From Streptomyces djakartensis (GTDB lineage: Bacteria; Actinomycetota; Actinomycetes; Streptomycetales; Streptomycetaceae): a stretch of DNA of 64,000 nucleotides. The stretch is from the NCBI RefSeq assembly GCF_014651075.1, contig NZ_BMWE01000006.1, positions 186,001 to 250,000 on the forward strand, given 5' to 3'. Position 1 is the first letter of the stretch. Each line of letters opens with the position of its first letter. The notes below the pieces were generated by a model. That model searched no databases. It was given only the letters and a program-made list of their open reading frames with translations, and was not told the DNA's origin. Shown one piece after another: positions 35,280-43,764 of the stretch. The position numbers were made by a program, and so were the translations under genes.

Positions 35280-36707
35280 TCAGCTCCCCGTCGGCCGTAC
35301 CACCGTGGCCGCGGTGCGCAGCAGGATGCAGACGTCCTGCCACAGGGACCAGTCGTCGATGTACGCGTTGTCGAACCGGCAGCGGTCCTCGATCGAGGTG
35401 TCGCCGCGCAGCCCGTGGATCTGGGCGAGGCCGGTGATGCCGGTCCGCATCCGGTGGCGGAGCGCGTAACCGGGGTAGGCCTGGCCGAACTGCGCGACGA
35501 AGTAGGGGCGTTCGGGCCGCGGCCCGACCAGGCTCATGTCACCCCGGAGCACGTTCCACAGCTGCAGCAGTTCGTCGAGCGAGGTGCGCCGCAGCATCCG
35601 GCAGAACCAGCGCATCTCGTTCTCGTTCGCCACGCTCCACCGGGTCGCCGACTCGTGCTCGTCGACCGGGCGGTGGGTGCGGAACTTCAGCAGCGTGAAC
35701 GCCTCGCCGTTCTTGCCGATGCGCTCCTGCCGGAACACCACGCCCGGCCCGTCCATGATGCGCAGCGTCACGGCGAAGGCCAGCAGCACCGGGCTGACCA
35801 GCAGCAGCAGCGACCCCGACACGAGGATGTCGAGCGCCCGCTTGCCCGCGCTGCCGCGCCGGACCGGGGACATGTCCAGACGCCGGCAGGGGAAACCGGC
35901 CAGCCGCTCCCGCGCCGCGTACGACGGGGAGCCGGCGTCGACCTCCCACACCGCGCAGCCGGACTCCGCCAGCGCCCGCAGCAGCGGCTCCTGCTCGGCC
36001 CGGACGGAGGGGTGAACGGCCAGCACCGCCCGCACCCCGTTCTGGATGACCGCACGCTCGACCTCCTCGGCCGTCGTCAGCACCGGAAGGCTCTCGCTCC
36101 CGTCCGGCTGCTCGGCGACGATCCCCACCGGCCTCACCCCGCACCGCGGGTGACGCAGTACGGCGGCGGCCACGCGCTGCGCGGTCGCCGCCGGGCCGAG
36201 GACGAGAGCGGCGCGCGGATGGCGCACCAGTGCGGCGCGCCGTCGCGCGTGCACGGCCCCGCGCAGCACACAGGCGGCCGCCACCTGCGAGGCGAGACCC
36301 GTCAGCACGGCACCGGGGGACAGCGCCTGTTCCGGCCGGTACGCCGCCAGGAGCGCCCCGAGCGCCAGCCAGGCCACCGCGACCCGGCCGCACACGGCGG
36401 GCAGTTCCTCCAGCAGCCCCGGTACCGGCGGCCGTCCGTCGTGCCGGCGCAGCAGCAGGGAGAAGACGACCAGCGAGACGACGAGCAGTGGCAGGGGACG
36501 CGCACCGGCGAGCGCCGGCACCCCCGCCAGAGCGGCGGCGCCGTCCGCGAGGAGCAGTGGCACGGGCGAGGGCGGCCGTGCCGGGCGCCGTGGGGCGGAC
36601 AGCCGGAAGCCGACGGCGGTACCGCGCGGCGGCATGACCGAGACTGGTGAGGATCCGTGGCCCCGCGGCGGTACACCGGGGGAGGGCAGGGTACGTTCGG
36701 CGGTCAC
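35280..36707 (-). CDS. Polyprenyl glycosylphosphotransferase (WbaP/WcaJ type)
   Basis: A 475-residue membrane enzyme that starts repeat-unit synthesis by moving a sugar phosphate to undecaprenyl phosphate. The N-terminus has several helices, then a Rossmann-like domain. The C-terminal third is the conserved transferase: RALDILVSGSLLLLVSPVLL, FRQERIGKNGEAFTLLKFRT, TSLDELLQLWNVLRGDMSLV then GPRPERPYF, and GITGLAQIHGLRGD. The GTG at 36707 overlaps the upstream stop (GTGA at 36704). Confidence 0.9.
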   Translation of the reverse strand: MTAERTLPSPGVPPRGHGSSPVSVMPPRGTAVGFRLSAPRRPARPPSPVPLLLADGAAALAGVPALAGARPLPLLVVSLVVFSLLLRRHDGRPPVPGLLEELPAVCGRVAVAWLALGALLAAYRPEQALSPGAVLTGLASQVAAACVLRGAVHARRRAALVRHPRAALVLGPAATAQRVAAAVLRHPRCGVRPVGIVAEQPDGSESLPVLTTAEEVERAVIQNGVRAVLAVHPSVRAEQEPLLRALAESGCAVWEVDAGSPSYAARERLAGFPCRRLDMSPVRRGSAGKRALDILVSGSLLLLVSPVLLAFAVTLRIMDGPGVVFRQERIGKNGEAFTLLKFRTHRPVDEHESATRWSVANENEMRWFCRMLRRTSLDELLQLWNVLRGDMSLVGPRPERPYFVAQFGQAYPGYALRHRMRTGITGLAQIHGLRGDTSIEDRCRFDNAYIDDWSLWQDVCILLRTAATVVRPTGS

Positions 36708-37915
36708 GAGTGGATGGACTCCCTGTACTCGATGGGCTCGACGCGCTGCGTCGCCCGGTGCTCGGCACCGGGGGCGGCCGCGGTCCACGGGCCGAGCAGG
36801 TCGCGATAGACGTCCGAGACGGCCTCAGCGGTGTGCCGCACGTCGTGGGTGGACAGCACGTGCCGGCGGCCCTGGTCGCCGAGCGTCTCGCGCAGCAGCG
36901 GGGCCGCCAGCAGCTCGGTGACGGCCCCGGCCAGCGCCGCCGGGTCCTCCGGCGGAACAAGGCACCGGGCCGCGAAGGAGGGCGGCAGGCTCTCGCGGGC
37001 GCCGTCGACGTCCGTGACCACCACGGGGCGCCCGCAGGCCATCGCCTCCAGCGGCGCCAGGGCCATGCCCTCCCAGCGGGACGGCAGGACGACGAGATCG
37101 GCGGCCTGGTACCAGGGGGAGGCGTCGGGGACCGCTCCCACGAACACCACGGATTCCGGGGCCTCTTCGCGGAGCCGGTCGCGGTCCGGGCCGTCGCCGA
37201 CCAGGACGAGACGGGCCTCGGGCACCCTCTGCACGACGGCTTCCCAGGCCCGCAGCAGGACGTCCTGTCCCTTCTGCCGGCACAGCCGCCCCACGCACAC
37301 GGCGAGCGGAGCCGCCGGGTGGACACCGGCGAGCGGCGCGAGCCGGGCCCGCGCGGTGCCGGCGGCGGCCGGGTGGAAGCGGTCGGGGTCGATGCCGTTG
37401 GGGACGACGGTCCACCGGCCGGTGATCCCGGCGTCCACGCCGGTCGCCCGCTCGGCCTCACTCACACACAGCACACGTGAGGCCCAACGCGCTCCCCAGC
37501 GTTCCCACCTGAGCGCCAGGGCGGCGGTGCCTCCGCCGACCGCCTCGAACGACCAGGCGTGCGGCTGGAAGACCGTCGGGATCCGCCCGCGTACCGCGAG
37601 CCGTCCGGCGAGGCCGGCCTTCGCGCTGTGCGCGTGCACCAGGTCGGGCCGTACCTCGTCGATCACCCGTGCCAGGTGCCGTACCTCCCGGACGAGCGAC
37701 GCGCCCGGCGACCGTGTCGCGTGCCAGTGCCGCACCCGCGCGCCCAAGGTCCGCAGTCTCGTGGTGAGAACGCTGTCGGGGCAGGCCACCGTGACGTCCA
37801 GGCCCTCCGACAACTGCGCCCGGACCAGGTCCGCCACGACGCGTGCGACGCCGCCGTCCACCGGCTGGGTGAGGTGCAGGACTCTCGGGGGAGGGGCGGT
37901 GGGCGACGGGTGCAT
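36704..37915 (-). CDS. GT4-family glycosyltransferase
   Basis: A 403-residue GT-B enzyme. Motifs are VDGGVARVVADLVRAQ, PDLVHAHSAKAGLAGRLAV, WTVVPNGIDPDRFHP, CVGRLCRQKGQDVLLRAW and RWEGMALAPLEAMACGRPV. The ATG at 37915 with GAGGAA upstream is preferred over earlier starts. It begins 50 bp after the DUF3344-like gene and is coupled to the WbaP-type gene. It adds a sugar to the growing lipid-linked unit; the donor is unknown. Confidence 0.87.
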   Translation of the reverse strand: MHPSPTAPPPRVLHLTQPVDGGVARVVADLVRAQLSEGLDVTVACPDSVLTTRLRTLGARVRHWHATRSPGASLVREVRHLARVIDEVRPDLVHAHSAKAGLAGRLAVRGRIPTVFQPHAWSFEAVGGGTAALALRWERWGARWASRVLCVSEAERATGVDAGITGRWTVVPNGIDPDRFHPAAAGTARARLAPLAGVHPAAPLAVCVGRLCRQKGQDVLLRAWEAVVQRVPEARLVLVGDGPDRDRLREEAPESVVFVGAVPDASPWYQAADLVVLPSRWEGMALAPLEAMACGRPVVVTDVDGARESLPPSFAARCLVPPEDPAALAGAVTELLAAPLLRETLGDQGRRHVLSTHDVRHTAEAVSDVYRDLLGPWTAAAPGAEHRATQRVEPIEYRESIHS

Positions 37916-37965
37916 GCGCTCGGATTCCTCGTTCGCGGTGATGGTCTCGGAGACCGGCAACGAAC

Positions 37966-39057
37966 TCACCGTCGTGCGTCGACGGCGGCGAAGAGCACGC
38001 CGGCCCACGCGGCGTCCCGCTGCGTACGGAGCCGGAAGGTCATCTGGTCACCGGCGTTCCGCAGGCTCTTCGCGAGGTCGAACACATCGGAGTCGTAGCC
38101 GAGGGTGTTGGCGTACGCGGGCACACGCGCCGCGTCGTCGCCGGGCTCGCTGATGGTCGAGTTCAGGACGTCGTCCTCGGGGTTGGCGCCGTTGCCGAGG
38201 GCGATGGCGGACCCGGACTCGCCGGCCGTCAGGGTGAGCGAGTCGCCGGTCGCGCCACGGTCGCCGTCGTACGCCACCAGACCCGCACGCCCCCACGCGT
38301 CGGCGGCGAAGCCGACATCACGCAACCGGACCTCCGGCGCCGGGCCGGACAGCGGTACGAAACCGTCCCAGAGCGAGAGGTGCCGCAGCGGCTCCGACGG
38401 GTTCTCGTACGCGACCACCAGCGTCCAGCCGCCCCACGCCCCGGCCGGCGACTGGCCCATGGCCACGTTGACCTGCGCCACGGTGTACAGGCCCGGCCCG
38501 CTCTCGCGCACCAGCTGCGTCACGTCCGCCGAGGCCTGGAAGGCGTCGGCGCTGTCCGTCACGCGGTGGCCGACAACCGTGTCCGCGAGGACCTCCTTGT
38601 ACTCCCCGCCGGGTTCGGCGATCAGTACCCGCCCGTTGTCCTCCGGTGGCTTCTGTTCGCCCACGCGCAGGTTGCCGCCCCAGTACAGGCGCGCGTACGT
38701 CACCCGGGAGCCGGTGGGCAGGCGGACCTCCCCGCGGGAGGCGTTGTACGTGTTCGGGTCGCGGTCGACGTCGATGTAGAACATGTCGAAGTCGCCGTTC
38801 ACTCCGTGCTTGCCTCCCCGCACGTCCGTGCAGGAGGACGTCTCGGCGGCGCGGCAGGTGATCGACGAGTTGGCCGCGCGTGCGATGCCGCCGTGTTGCA
38901 GCGCGCGGTACCGCTCGGTGAAGGCGATGCTGTCCGACTCCGGCGCGGGTGGCGCGGCCGGAGCGGCGATCGGGGAGCTACTGGCCGCCCACACGGCGGC
39001 AAGGCTGAGAACGCCCACGGTCGCACGACGGAACAGCGGGCCCAGGCTATGGCGCAT
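37966..39057 (-). CDS. Secreted DUF3344-like protein
   Basis: A 363-residue exported protein with a signal peptide (ATVGVLSLAAVWAASSSPIA). The mature part contains FDMFYIDVDRDPNTYNASRG, VTYARLYWGGNL, YTVAQVNVAMGQ, WGGWTLVVAYENPSEPLRHL and SLWDGFVPLSG, which fit the DUF3344 family of secreted beta-rich proteins. It heads the exopolysaccharide operon, so it may be a surface adhesin or scaffold deployed with the polymer. No enzymatic residues are evident. Confidence 0.78.
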   Translation of the reverse strand: MRHSLGPLFRRATVGVLSLAAVWAASSSPIAAPAAPPAPESDSIAFTERYRALQHGGIARAANSSITCRAAETSSCTDVRGGKHGVNGDFDMFYIDVDRDPNTYNASRGEVRLPTGSRVTYARLYWGGNLRVGEQKPPEDNGRVLIAEPGGEYKEVLADTVVGHRVTDSADAFQASADVTQLVRESGPGLYTVAQVNVAMGQSPAGAWGGWTLVVAYENPSEPLRHLSLWDGFVPLSGPAPEVRLRDVGFAADAWGRAGLVAYDGDRGATGDSLTLTAGESGSAIALGNGANPEDDVLNSTISEPGDDAARVPAYANTLGYDSDVFDLAKSLRNAGDQMTFRLRTQRDAAWAGVLFAAVDARR

Positions 39058-39314
39058 GACCGGTCAATGCCCTTTCGGAACAGGTGGCCGTGGCGGCAGC
39101 GCCACGAGTGCGAGGTGTCCGCGCTGAGGAGTGCGTCGGGCGGTTCGCAACTCTAGACAACAATCGGACATAGGCTATGAAATTCGAAGATATCTGGCAC
39201 GTGTGTCGGAATCGTACTGACAGGGTGTTAACCCGACGGAGCGTGAGCGGTTGCGGGAAGCCACGGTTGCTTTCACGGTGGGCTCAAGATCCAAACCGTC
39301 GAAAGGAATCCCCC

Positions 39315-40061
39315 ATGTGCGCTCTGCCCGCATGGCGCATCGCCTCCAGCGCACTGTGCGCCACTCTCCTGGTCGGGATCGCCGGCCCCGCCGCCATGGC
39401 GGCCGAACCGGCCCCCGAGCATCGCCATGCGGCGTCATCGCCCGGTGCGCGGCCCACTGACACGGATGCGCGACTCGAACAGCTCAGAAAGCTCTACGGG
39501 GACGAATTCGCCCCGGTGGTCGACCTCCTGGTCGCCGCGCTCAAAGCGAACAACGGCCAACTGACCGCCGCCGAGGCCAGAAAGGTGGCCGAGGCCGCGA
39601 AGGCGGCTCTGGCCGAGATGGCCGCCAAGATCCGGATGGAGGCAGCCACTCCGAGCACGTCGGCCCCGGCGACGGACGTCCTGCCGTCGGATCCCGTCAC
39701 ACTGCCGTCGGCCCCTGTCGCACTGCCGTCGGCTCCCGTCGCGGCCGCCACCGAATCACCGAGCGACGCGTCGGACACCCTGGAGAGCGCGCTGGACGAG
39801 GTGGAGCAGGCCGTCGACGACCTCCTGTCGGCGCTCGGCGCCCCTGACGAGACGTCCGAATCCGACACCGCGTCACCGCCCTCGGTCGACGACCTGCTGA
39901 GCGAGGTGGACGACCTCATCGACGCGCTGATCGACAGAGACCCGGCAGAGCAGGCCAAGCCCGAACCGACGACGCTGCCCAGCCTGTGGCCACTGACGTC
40001 GCCGCCTTCGCTGTCGCCCGTCACGCTCCCCGCGATCACGTCGGCGCTACTGGACTCGTAA
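39315..40061 (+). CDS. Secreted Ser/Pro/Asp-rich helical protein
   Basis: A 248-residue exported protein. The signal peptide (WRIASSALCATLLVGIAGPA then AMAAEP) is followed by a helical Ala/Lys-rich part (LEQLRKLYGDEFAPVVDLLV, EARKVAEAAKAALAEMAAKI). Then come repeats of the type LPS(A/D)PV and an acidic helical segment (ESALDEVEQAVDDLLSALG, DDLLSEVDDLIDALID). No known domain was recognised. The ATG at 39315 has GAAAGGAAT upstream. It is probably wall- or matrix-associated. Confidence 0.65.
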   Translation: MCALPAWRIASSALCATLLVGIAGPAAMAAEPAPEHRHAASSPGARPTDTDARLEQLRKLYGDEFAPVVDLLVAALKANNGQLTAAEARKVAEAAKAALAEMAAKIRMEAATPSTSAPATDVLPSDPVTLPSAPVALPSAPVAAATESPSDASDTLESALDEVEQAVDDLLSALGAPDETSESDTASPPSVDDLLSEVDDLIDALIDRDPAEQAKPEPTTLPSLWPLTSPPSLSPVTLPAITSALLDS

Positions 40062-40089
40062 CCGCCGTGCGACACGGCTCCCGCCCGTT

Positions 40090-40127
40090 CAGTCGTGGTG
40101 CCGCCCATCAGGGTGGCACCACGACTG
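40090..40127 (+). terminator. Terminator hairpin
   Basis: A perfect 13-bp stem CAGTCGTGGTGCC / GGCACCACGACTG (40090-40102 with 40115-40127), followed by TTCTCGTTCC. Confidence 0.75.
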
Positions 40128-40270
40128 TTCTCGTTCCTGCGTCGCGTTCCGGGATTTGATATGAGAACTCGCGATCTTCGGCGTCTCCGGTTTCCGCCTC
40201 GCCGGCGGCTCGTTAGGCACGGCGAACGAATCCCCCTCCGGTGACACGCGTTGCCGAAGAAAGGAACACG

Positions 40271-40855
40271 ATGAAGTCCCTGAAGGCTGCCGCCGTCCTT
40301 GCCGGGTCCTTGATCGCCGCCACGGCCGCCACGCCGGCGTTCGCCCACAACACCGCTCCCACCCTGGCCGCCCCGGGACAGAGCGCCCCTGACGCGGCGC
40401 CCGCCACCCAGGCCGCTCCGGCTCCGGTTTCGGCTCCGGTTTCGGCTCCGGCTCCGCAGAGCGCCCCGGCTGCGGCGCCCGCCGCCCAGGCCGCTCCGGC
40501 TCCGGTTTCGGCTCCGGCTCCGGCTCCGCAGAGCGCCCCGGCTCCGGCCCCCGCCCCGCAGAGCGCTCCCGCCCCGGCCGCCGCCCCGGCCCCGCAGAGC
40601 GCCCCGGCCCCGGCTCCCGCCCCGCAGAGCGCCCCGGCTCCCGCCCAGGCCCCTGCCGCCGAGAGTGCTCCGGCTGCGGCCCCGGCTCCGCAGACCGCCC
40701 CCGACCTGGCGGCCACGGACCTCAACGGCGGCGTGAAGACCAAGCTCCCCCTCGAGGCGAGCGCCACGGGCAGCAAGTCGCTGCTCCCCACGGTGAAGGA
40801 GACCGCGGCCGCGGTGAACGAGGCCAAGCCGCTGCGCGGCAATCTGTGGATGTAG
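40271..40855 (+). CDS. Secreted Ala/Pro-rich repeat protein
   Basis: A 194-residue protein with a signal peptide (KSLKAAAVLAGSLIAATAAT then PAFAHN). About 110 residues of tandem motifs built on APAPQSAP and APAPVS follow. The C-terminal part (TDLNGGVKTKLPLEASATGS ... EAKPLRGNLWM) is not repetitive. The repeat should form an extended rod across the wall or in the matrix. The repeat DNA is GC-rich and prone to length change. The ATG at 40271 has AAGGAA upstream. It has its own terminator. Confidence 0.7.
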   Translation: MKSLKAAAVLAGSLIAATAATPAFAHNTAPTLAAPGQSAPDAAPATQAAPAPVSAPVSAPAPQSAPAAAPAAQAAPAPVSAPAPAPQSAPAPAPAPQSAPAPAAAPAPQSAPAPAPAPQSAPAPAQAPAAESAPAAAPAPQTAPDLAATDLNGGVKTKLPLEASATGSKSLLPTVKETAAAVNEAKPLRGNLWM

Positions 40856-40877
40856 GGCTACGCCCCCCGCGTACGGA

Positions 40878-40906
40878 GTCGGCCCTCGGCAAGTCCGAGG
40901 GCCGAC
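40878..40906 (+). terminator. Terminator hairpin after the Ala/Pro repeat gene
   Basis: A perfect 12-bp stem GTCGGCCCTCGG / CCGAGGGCCGAC with a 5-nt loop, then ATCTTTGT. Confidence 0.8.
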
Positions 40907-41000
40907 ATCTTTGTGTACGGCAGTTGCCGCGCGGGGGTGACCGCGTGGGGCGTTCGGCGGTTACGGCTACGGATCAACCGAACCGGACGAGGAGCGAGCC

Positions 41001-41483
41001 ATGGTCGTCAGCGTCAGCGCCGGCGGAGTGCCGGTGGGTGCCGAGGACGGGGCACCGGACCCGGCACGGCCCGCGGCCGTGGGCGGAACACGGCGGGAAC
41101 TGGCGCGCGGACTGTACTCGTGCGCACTCCTCGCCGCCCTGACCTCGGCGTCCGCGGCCCCCCGGCCTCGGACCCCCCGGCCCGGGACCGCCCCGGGGGA
41201 CACGGCCTTCGACGTCGCCTACCGCGGCCGCCGCATCAGCGGTCGGTGGTTCCCCGGATGCGGCACGGCCGAGGCCGGCCGGTGGCATGTCACCGTGGAC
41301 GGCCGCCCCCTGCATCTGATGCGCCGTGCCGACGGCACCTGGCTGAGCATGGTGGACCACTACTGTTCGTACCCGACACCGCTCGATGCGGCCCGCGCCG
41401 CCGTCGATGAACTCGGTCCCGGCCGGCGACCGGTGGACGGTGGGAACCAGAACAGGGATCATCAGCATGGCGTACGTGCGTAA
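41001..41483 (+). CDS. melC1: Tyrosinase co-factor protein MelC1
   Basis: A 160-residue protein matching the MelC1 copper chaperone: FDVAYRGRRISGRWF, VDGRPLHLMRRADGTWLSMV and TPLDAARAAVDELG. An N-terminal twin-arginine stretch before a hydrophobic run (TRRELARGLYSCALLAALTS) suggests Tat export, as in classical melC1. MelC1 forms a complex with apotyrosinase, loads copper and carries it out. The coding region overlaps melC2 by 17 nt in another frame, which adds a short non-conserved tail. Confidence 0.85.
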   Translation: MVVSVSAGGVPVGAEDGAPDPARPAAVGGTRRELARGLYSCALLAALTSASAAPRPRTPRPGTAPGDTAFDVAYRGRRISGRWFPGCGTAEAGRWHVTVDGRPLHLMRRADGTWLSMVDHYCSYPTPLDAARAAVDELGPGRRPVDGGNQNRDHQHGVRA

Positions 41484-42333
41484 AGACGCCTCCACGCTGA
41501 CCAGGGCCGAGAAGCGCCGGTTCGTCAACGCGCTGCTGGAACTCAAACGGCGCGGCGAGTACGACGAGTTCGTGCGGATGCACATCGCGCACTTCGCTTC
41601 CGACGGCGAACGCGGACTGCGCACCGCGCACATGGCGCCTTCCTTCCTGCCCTGGCACCGCCAGTTCCTGCTCGAGATGGAGCGCGCGCTGCGCCGAGTG
41701 GACCCGTCGGTGACCCTGCCGTACTGGGACTGGACACGCGACCGCACGACCACCTCCGTCCCTTGGACGGCGGACCTTCTCGGCGGCAACGGGCGCCGGT
41801 CCGACCGCCAGGTGATGACAGGCCCGTTCGCCTATCGGCAGGGAAACTGGCCCATCAGGGTGAGCGTGACCGACGAGAAGTTCCTCACCCGGGACCTCGG
41901 CAACCCGCGAGCCCCGGTCGACCTGCCCACGAAGAGGGAACTGGAGTGGGCGCTGAAGGAACCCGCCTACGACGTGGCGCCCTGGGACTCGACGGTCACA
42001 CGAGGATTCCGTAACAGACTGGAGGGCTGGGGCACCGGCCGGGGCAAGACCTCCTGGCGCAATCACAACCGAGTGCACCGCTGGGTCGGCGGGGCCATGC
42101 TCGGTGCCGCCTCCGTCAACGACCCTGTCTTCTGGCTGCACCACGCCTACGTCGACCTGCAGTGGTACCGCTGGCAACGGCGTCACCGCGGAGCCCGCTA
42201 CCTCCCCGCCACACCACCCGGCCCCGGCGACGAGCAGCACGCCCGGATCGTGGCCCGGCACCAGAGGCTGCCGCCGTGGGACGTGTCGCCGGACGAGCTC
42301 GAGGACGTCGGCCGGATCTACCGGTACGGGTGA
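41467..42333 (+). CDS. melC2: Tyrosinase MelC2
   Basis: A 288-residue type 3 copper enzyme that oxidises monophenols and catechols to quinones for melanin. CuA ligands are His39 (FVRMHIAHF), His55 (RTAHMAPSF) and His64 (LPWHRQFLLEME). CuB ligands are His200 and His204 (NHNRVHRWVGG) and His226 (DPVFWLHHAYVD). These match the known MelC2 pattern with about a 10-residue offset in the second half. It has no signal peptide and is exported with MelC1. The ATG overlaps the melC1 end. Confidence 0.93.
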   Translation: MAYVRKDASTLTRAEKRRFVNALLELKRRGEYDEFVRMHIAHFASDGERGLRTAHMAPSFLPWHRQFLLEMERALRRVDPSVTLPYWDWTRDRTTTSVPWTADLLGGNGRRSDRQVMTGPFAYRQGNWPIRVSVTDEKFLTRDLGNPRAPVDLPTKRELEWALKEPAYDVAPWDSTVTRGFRNRLEGWGTGRGKTSWRNHNRVHRWVGGAMLGAASVNDPVFWLHHAYVDLQWYRWQRRHRGARYLPATPPGPGDEQHARIVARHQRLPPWDVSPDELEDVGRIYRYG

Positions 42334-42350
42334 GTGAGCACGTCCAAGAG

Positions 42351-42384
42351 GAGAGCCCCGGCGTTCGAGGACGCCGGGGCTCTC
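42351..42384. terminator. Bidirectional terminator between melC2 and the chaplin gene
   Basis: A perfect 13-bp stem GAGAGCCCCGGCG / CGCCGGGGCTCTC with an 8-nt loop lies between the convergent genes. Confidence 0.8.
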
Positions 42385-42402
42385 TGGTGACGACGACAGA
42401 CG

Positions 42403-42960
42403 TCAGTGGCCGTACCCCTGGTGCGCCTTCTCGGCGTGCTTCTTGTCGCTCTTCTTGGCGCTCTTGCCGTCGTCCTTCTTGTCGTGCGCCTTGACGTCCT
42501 TCTTGTCGCCCGCCTTGTCGTCCTTCTTGACGTCCTTGTGAACGTCCTTGTGCACGTCCTTCTTGACGTCCTTGTGCACGTCCTTCTTGAGGTCCTTCGC
42601 GAGGTCCTTCTTGTCGTGCGCCTTGTGCTGCTTCTCGTCGTGCGCCTTGACGCTCTTCTTGTCGTGCTTGTCGACCGCCTTGTGCTGCTTCTTGGCGCGC
42701 GACTCGTGCTTCTTCTCGCCGTCGTTGTTCTCGCAGACGGTGCCGGCGGCCCGGTTGAGACCGCCGACGAGGGTGACGGTGTTTCCGCACACGTTGATCG
42801 GCGCGTGGATCGGTACCTGGATCACGTTGCCGGACAGGGTGCCGGACGAGTTGAAGGCGGCGGCCTTGGCGTCGGCGTCCGCAGCGGCGACACCGGGCAT
42901 GCTGAGCACCACGGCGCCCGCGCCAAGAGCGAGAGTGCCGACCTTCGCGATGCGAGACAT
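42403..42960 (-). CDS. Short chaplin with a long Lys/Asp/His-rich tail (ChpG-position)
   Basis: A 185-residue secreted protein. The signal peptide (SRIAKVGTLALGAGAVVLSM then PGVAAADA) is followed by one chaplin domain (SSGTLSGNVIQVPIHAPINV then CGNTVTLVGGLNRAAGTVC, two Cys). About 105 residues of charged repeat follow, such as HKAVDKHDKKSVKAHDEKQH and KDVHKDVKKDVHKDVHKDVK, ending GYGH. Short chaplins normally stop soon after the domain. It lies next to melC2, as chpG does in S. coelicolor to my recollection. The tail has many His and could bind metal or nucleic/teichoic acids; this is speculative. GGAGA precedes the ATG at 42960. Confidence 0.85.
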   Translation of the reverse strand: MSRIAKVGTLALGAGAVVLSMPGVAAADADAKAAAFNSSGTLSGNVIQVPIHAPINVCGNTVTLVGGLNRAAGTVCENNDGEKKHESRAKKQHKAVDKHDKKSVKAHDEKQHKAHDKKDLAKDLKKDVHKDVKKDVHKDVHKDVKKDDKAGDKKDVKAHDKKDDGKSAKKSDKKHAEKAHQGYGH

Positions 42961-43022
42961 AGAGACGTTCTCCTTGTTGACTCGGTGAGTGCGGTAGCGG
43001 AATGAGCGATCGCACTTCCCCT

Positions 43023-43050
43023 TCAACGCGTCGGCTTCGCACCGGTCACG
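43023..43050 (-). promoter_or_regulatory. Candidate sigma-BldN promoter of the short chaplin
   Basis: On the minus strand CGTGAC (43050-43045), a 16-bp spacer and CGTTGA (43028-43023) match the sigma-BldN consensus CGTAAC-N16-CGTTGA with one mismatch. It is about 63 bp upstream of the chaplin start. Confidence 0.6.
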
Positions 43051-43180
43051 GCAGCTACCTCCGGATCACCCTCTTTGCCCGAGATGCGTGCGCCGCCGGA
43101 CCCGGCCACCCGGTTCGACCACCCGGGGGACAGATCGCAGTGCCCTGACCTGCGACCTCTCGAAAAATCTAGACATTCGA

Positions 43181-43219
43181 GCGTTTCATCATCAAAACCG
43201 ACAAACGGCACCGTATGTT
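43181..43219 (+). promoter_or_regulatory. Array promoter 1
   Basis: GCGTTTC (43181-43187), 26 bp, then the -10-like hexamer TATGTT (43214-43219), which ends exactly 58 nt before the ATG at 43278. Apart from this block and the chaplin promoter, the 42961-43277 intergenic stretch shows nothing I can identify. Confidence 0.5.
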
Positions 43220-43277
43220 CATGACCGTCAGCGCTCAGCTCATTACGGGCTGCGCCTACTCATGAAACGGAGAGGTA

Positions 43278-43544
43278 ATGCGCAAGTACCAGAAGGCCGC
43301 GGTCGTCGCGGCCATGCTCGGCAGCGTCAGCTTCCTGGGTGCCGGCGTCAGCCACGCCGGCGACGACGGTCGCAAGCTGCTCGAGAGCGACCAGACTCAG
43401 CTGTGCTCGGCGGACGAGATCAACATCACGGGCAGTGAGACGGGCGCCGTCTTCGCCCCGGTCAACGGCGCCGGCCTCCAGTTCAACGACCTGAGCGACC
43501 GCAACACGGTGAACTGCGCCCAGATCTTCGGGCTCGGCGGCTGA
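43278..43544 (+). CDS. Small secreted two-cysteine protein, array copy 1
   Basis: An 88-residue protein with a signal peptide (MRKYQKAAVVAAMLGSVSFL then GAGVSHA, cleavage near residue 27) and a mature part of about 60 residues with CSADEINITGSETGAVFAPV and NTVNCAQIFG. It has two cysteines, probably disulfide-bonded outside the cell. It is the most divergent of the first three copies. The family is not one I recognise and it lacks the chaplin signature. GGAGAGG precedes the ATG. Confidence 0.8.
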   Translation: MRKYQKAAVVAAMLGSVSFLGAGVSHAGDDGRKLLESDQTQLCSADEINITGSETGAVFAPVNGAGLQFNDLSDRNTVNCAQIFGLGG

Positions 43545-43666
43545 TCACCCACCAGGTGATCCAAGTGGGCCCCGGGGCTCGAGTCGGCTGCCCGAGCTCC
43601 GAGGCCTGCTGCTTGGTGACATAGATATGTCCCGGTTCATTACGGATTGCGTTTTTTCACGTACGG

Positions 43667-43706
43667 GCGTTTCGTGCGCCCGGGAGCCGCAGTCATCGCC
43701 TACAGT
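43667..43706 (+). promoter_or_regulatory. Array promoter 2
   Basis: GCGTTTCG (43667-43674) and the hexamer TACAGT (43701-43706), which ends 58 nt before the ATG at 43765. The following leader shares CATTACGGACTGTGTCGAC and AGAAACGGAGACGTA with copy 3. Confidence 0.5.
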
Positions 43707-43764
43707 GAGGACTGTCGGTGACCGGTCCATTACGGACTGTGTCGACGCGAGAAACGGAGACGTA

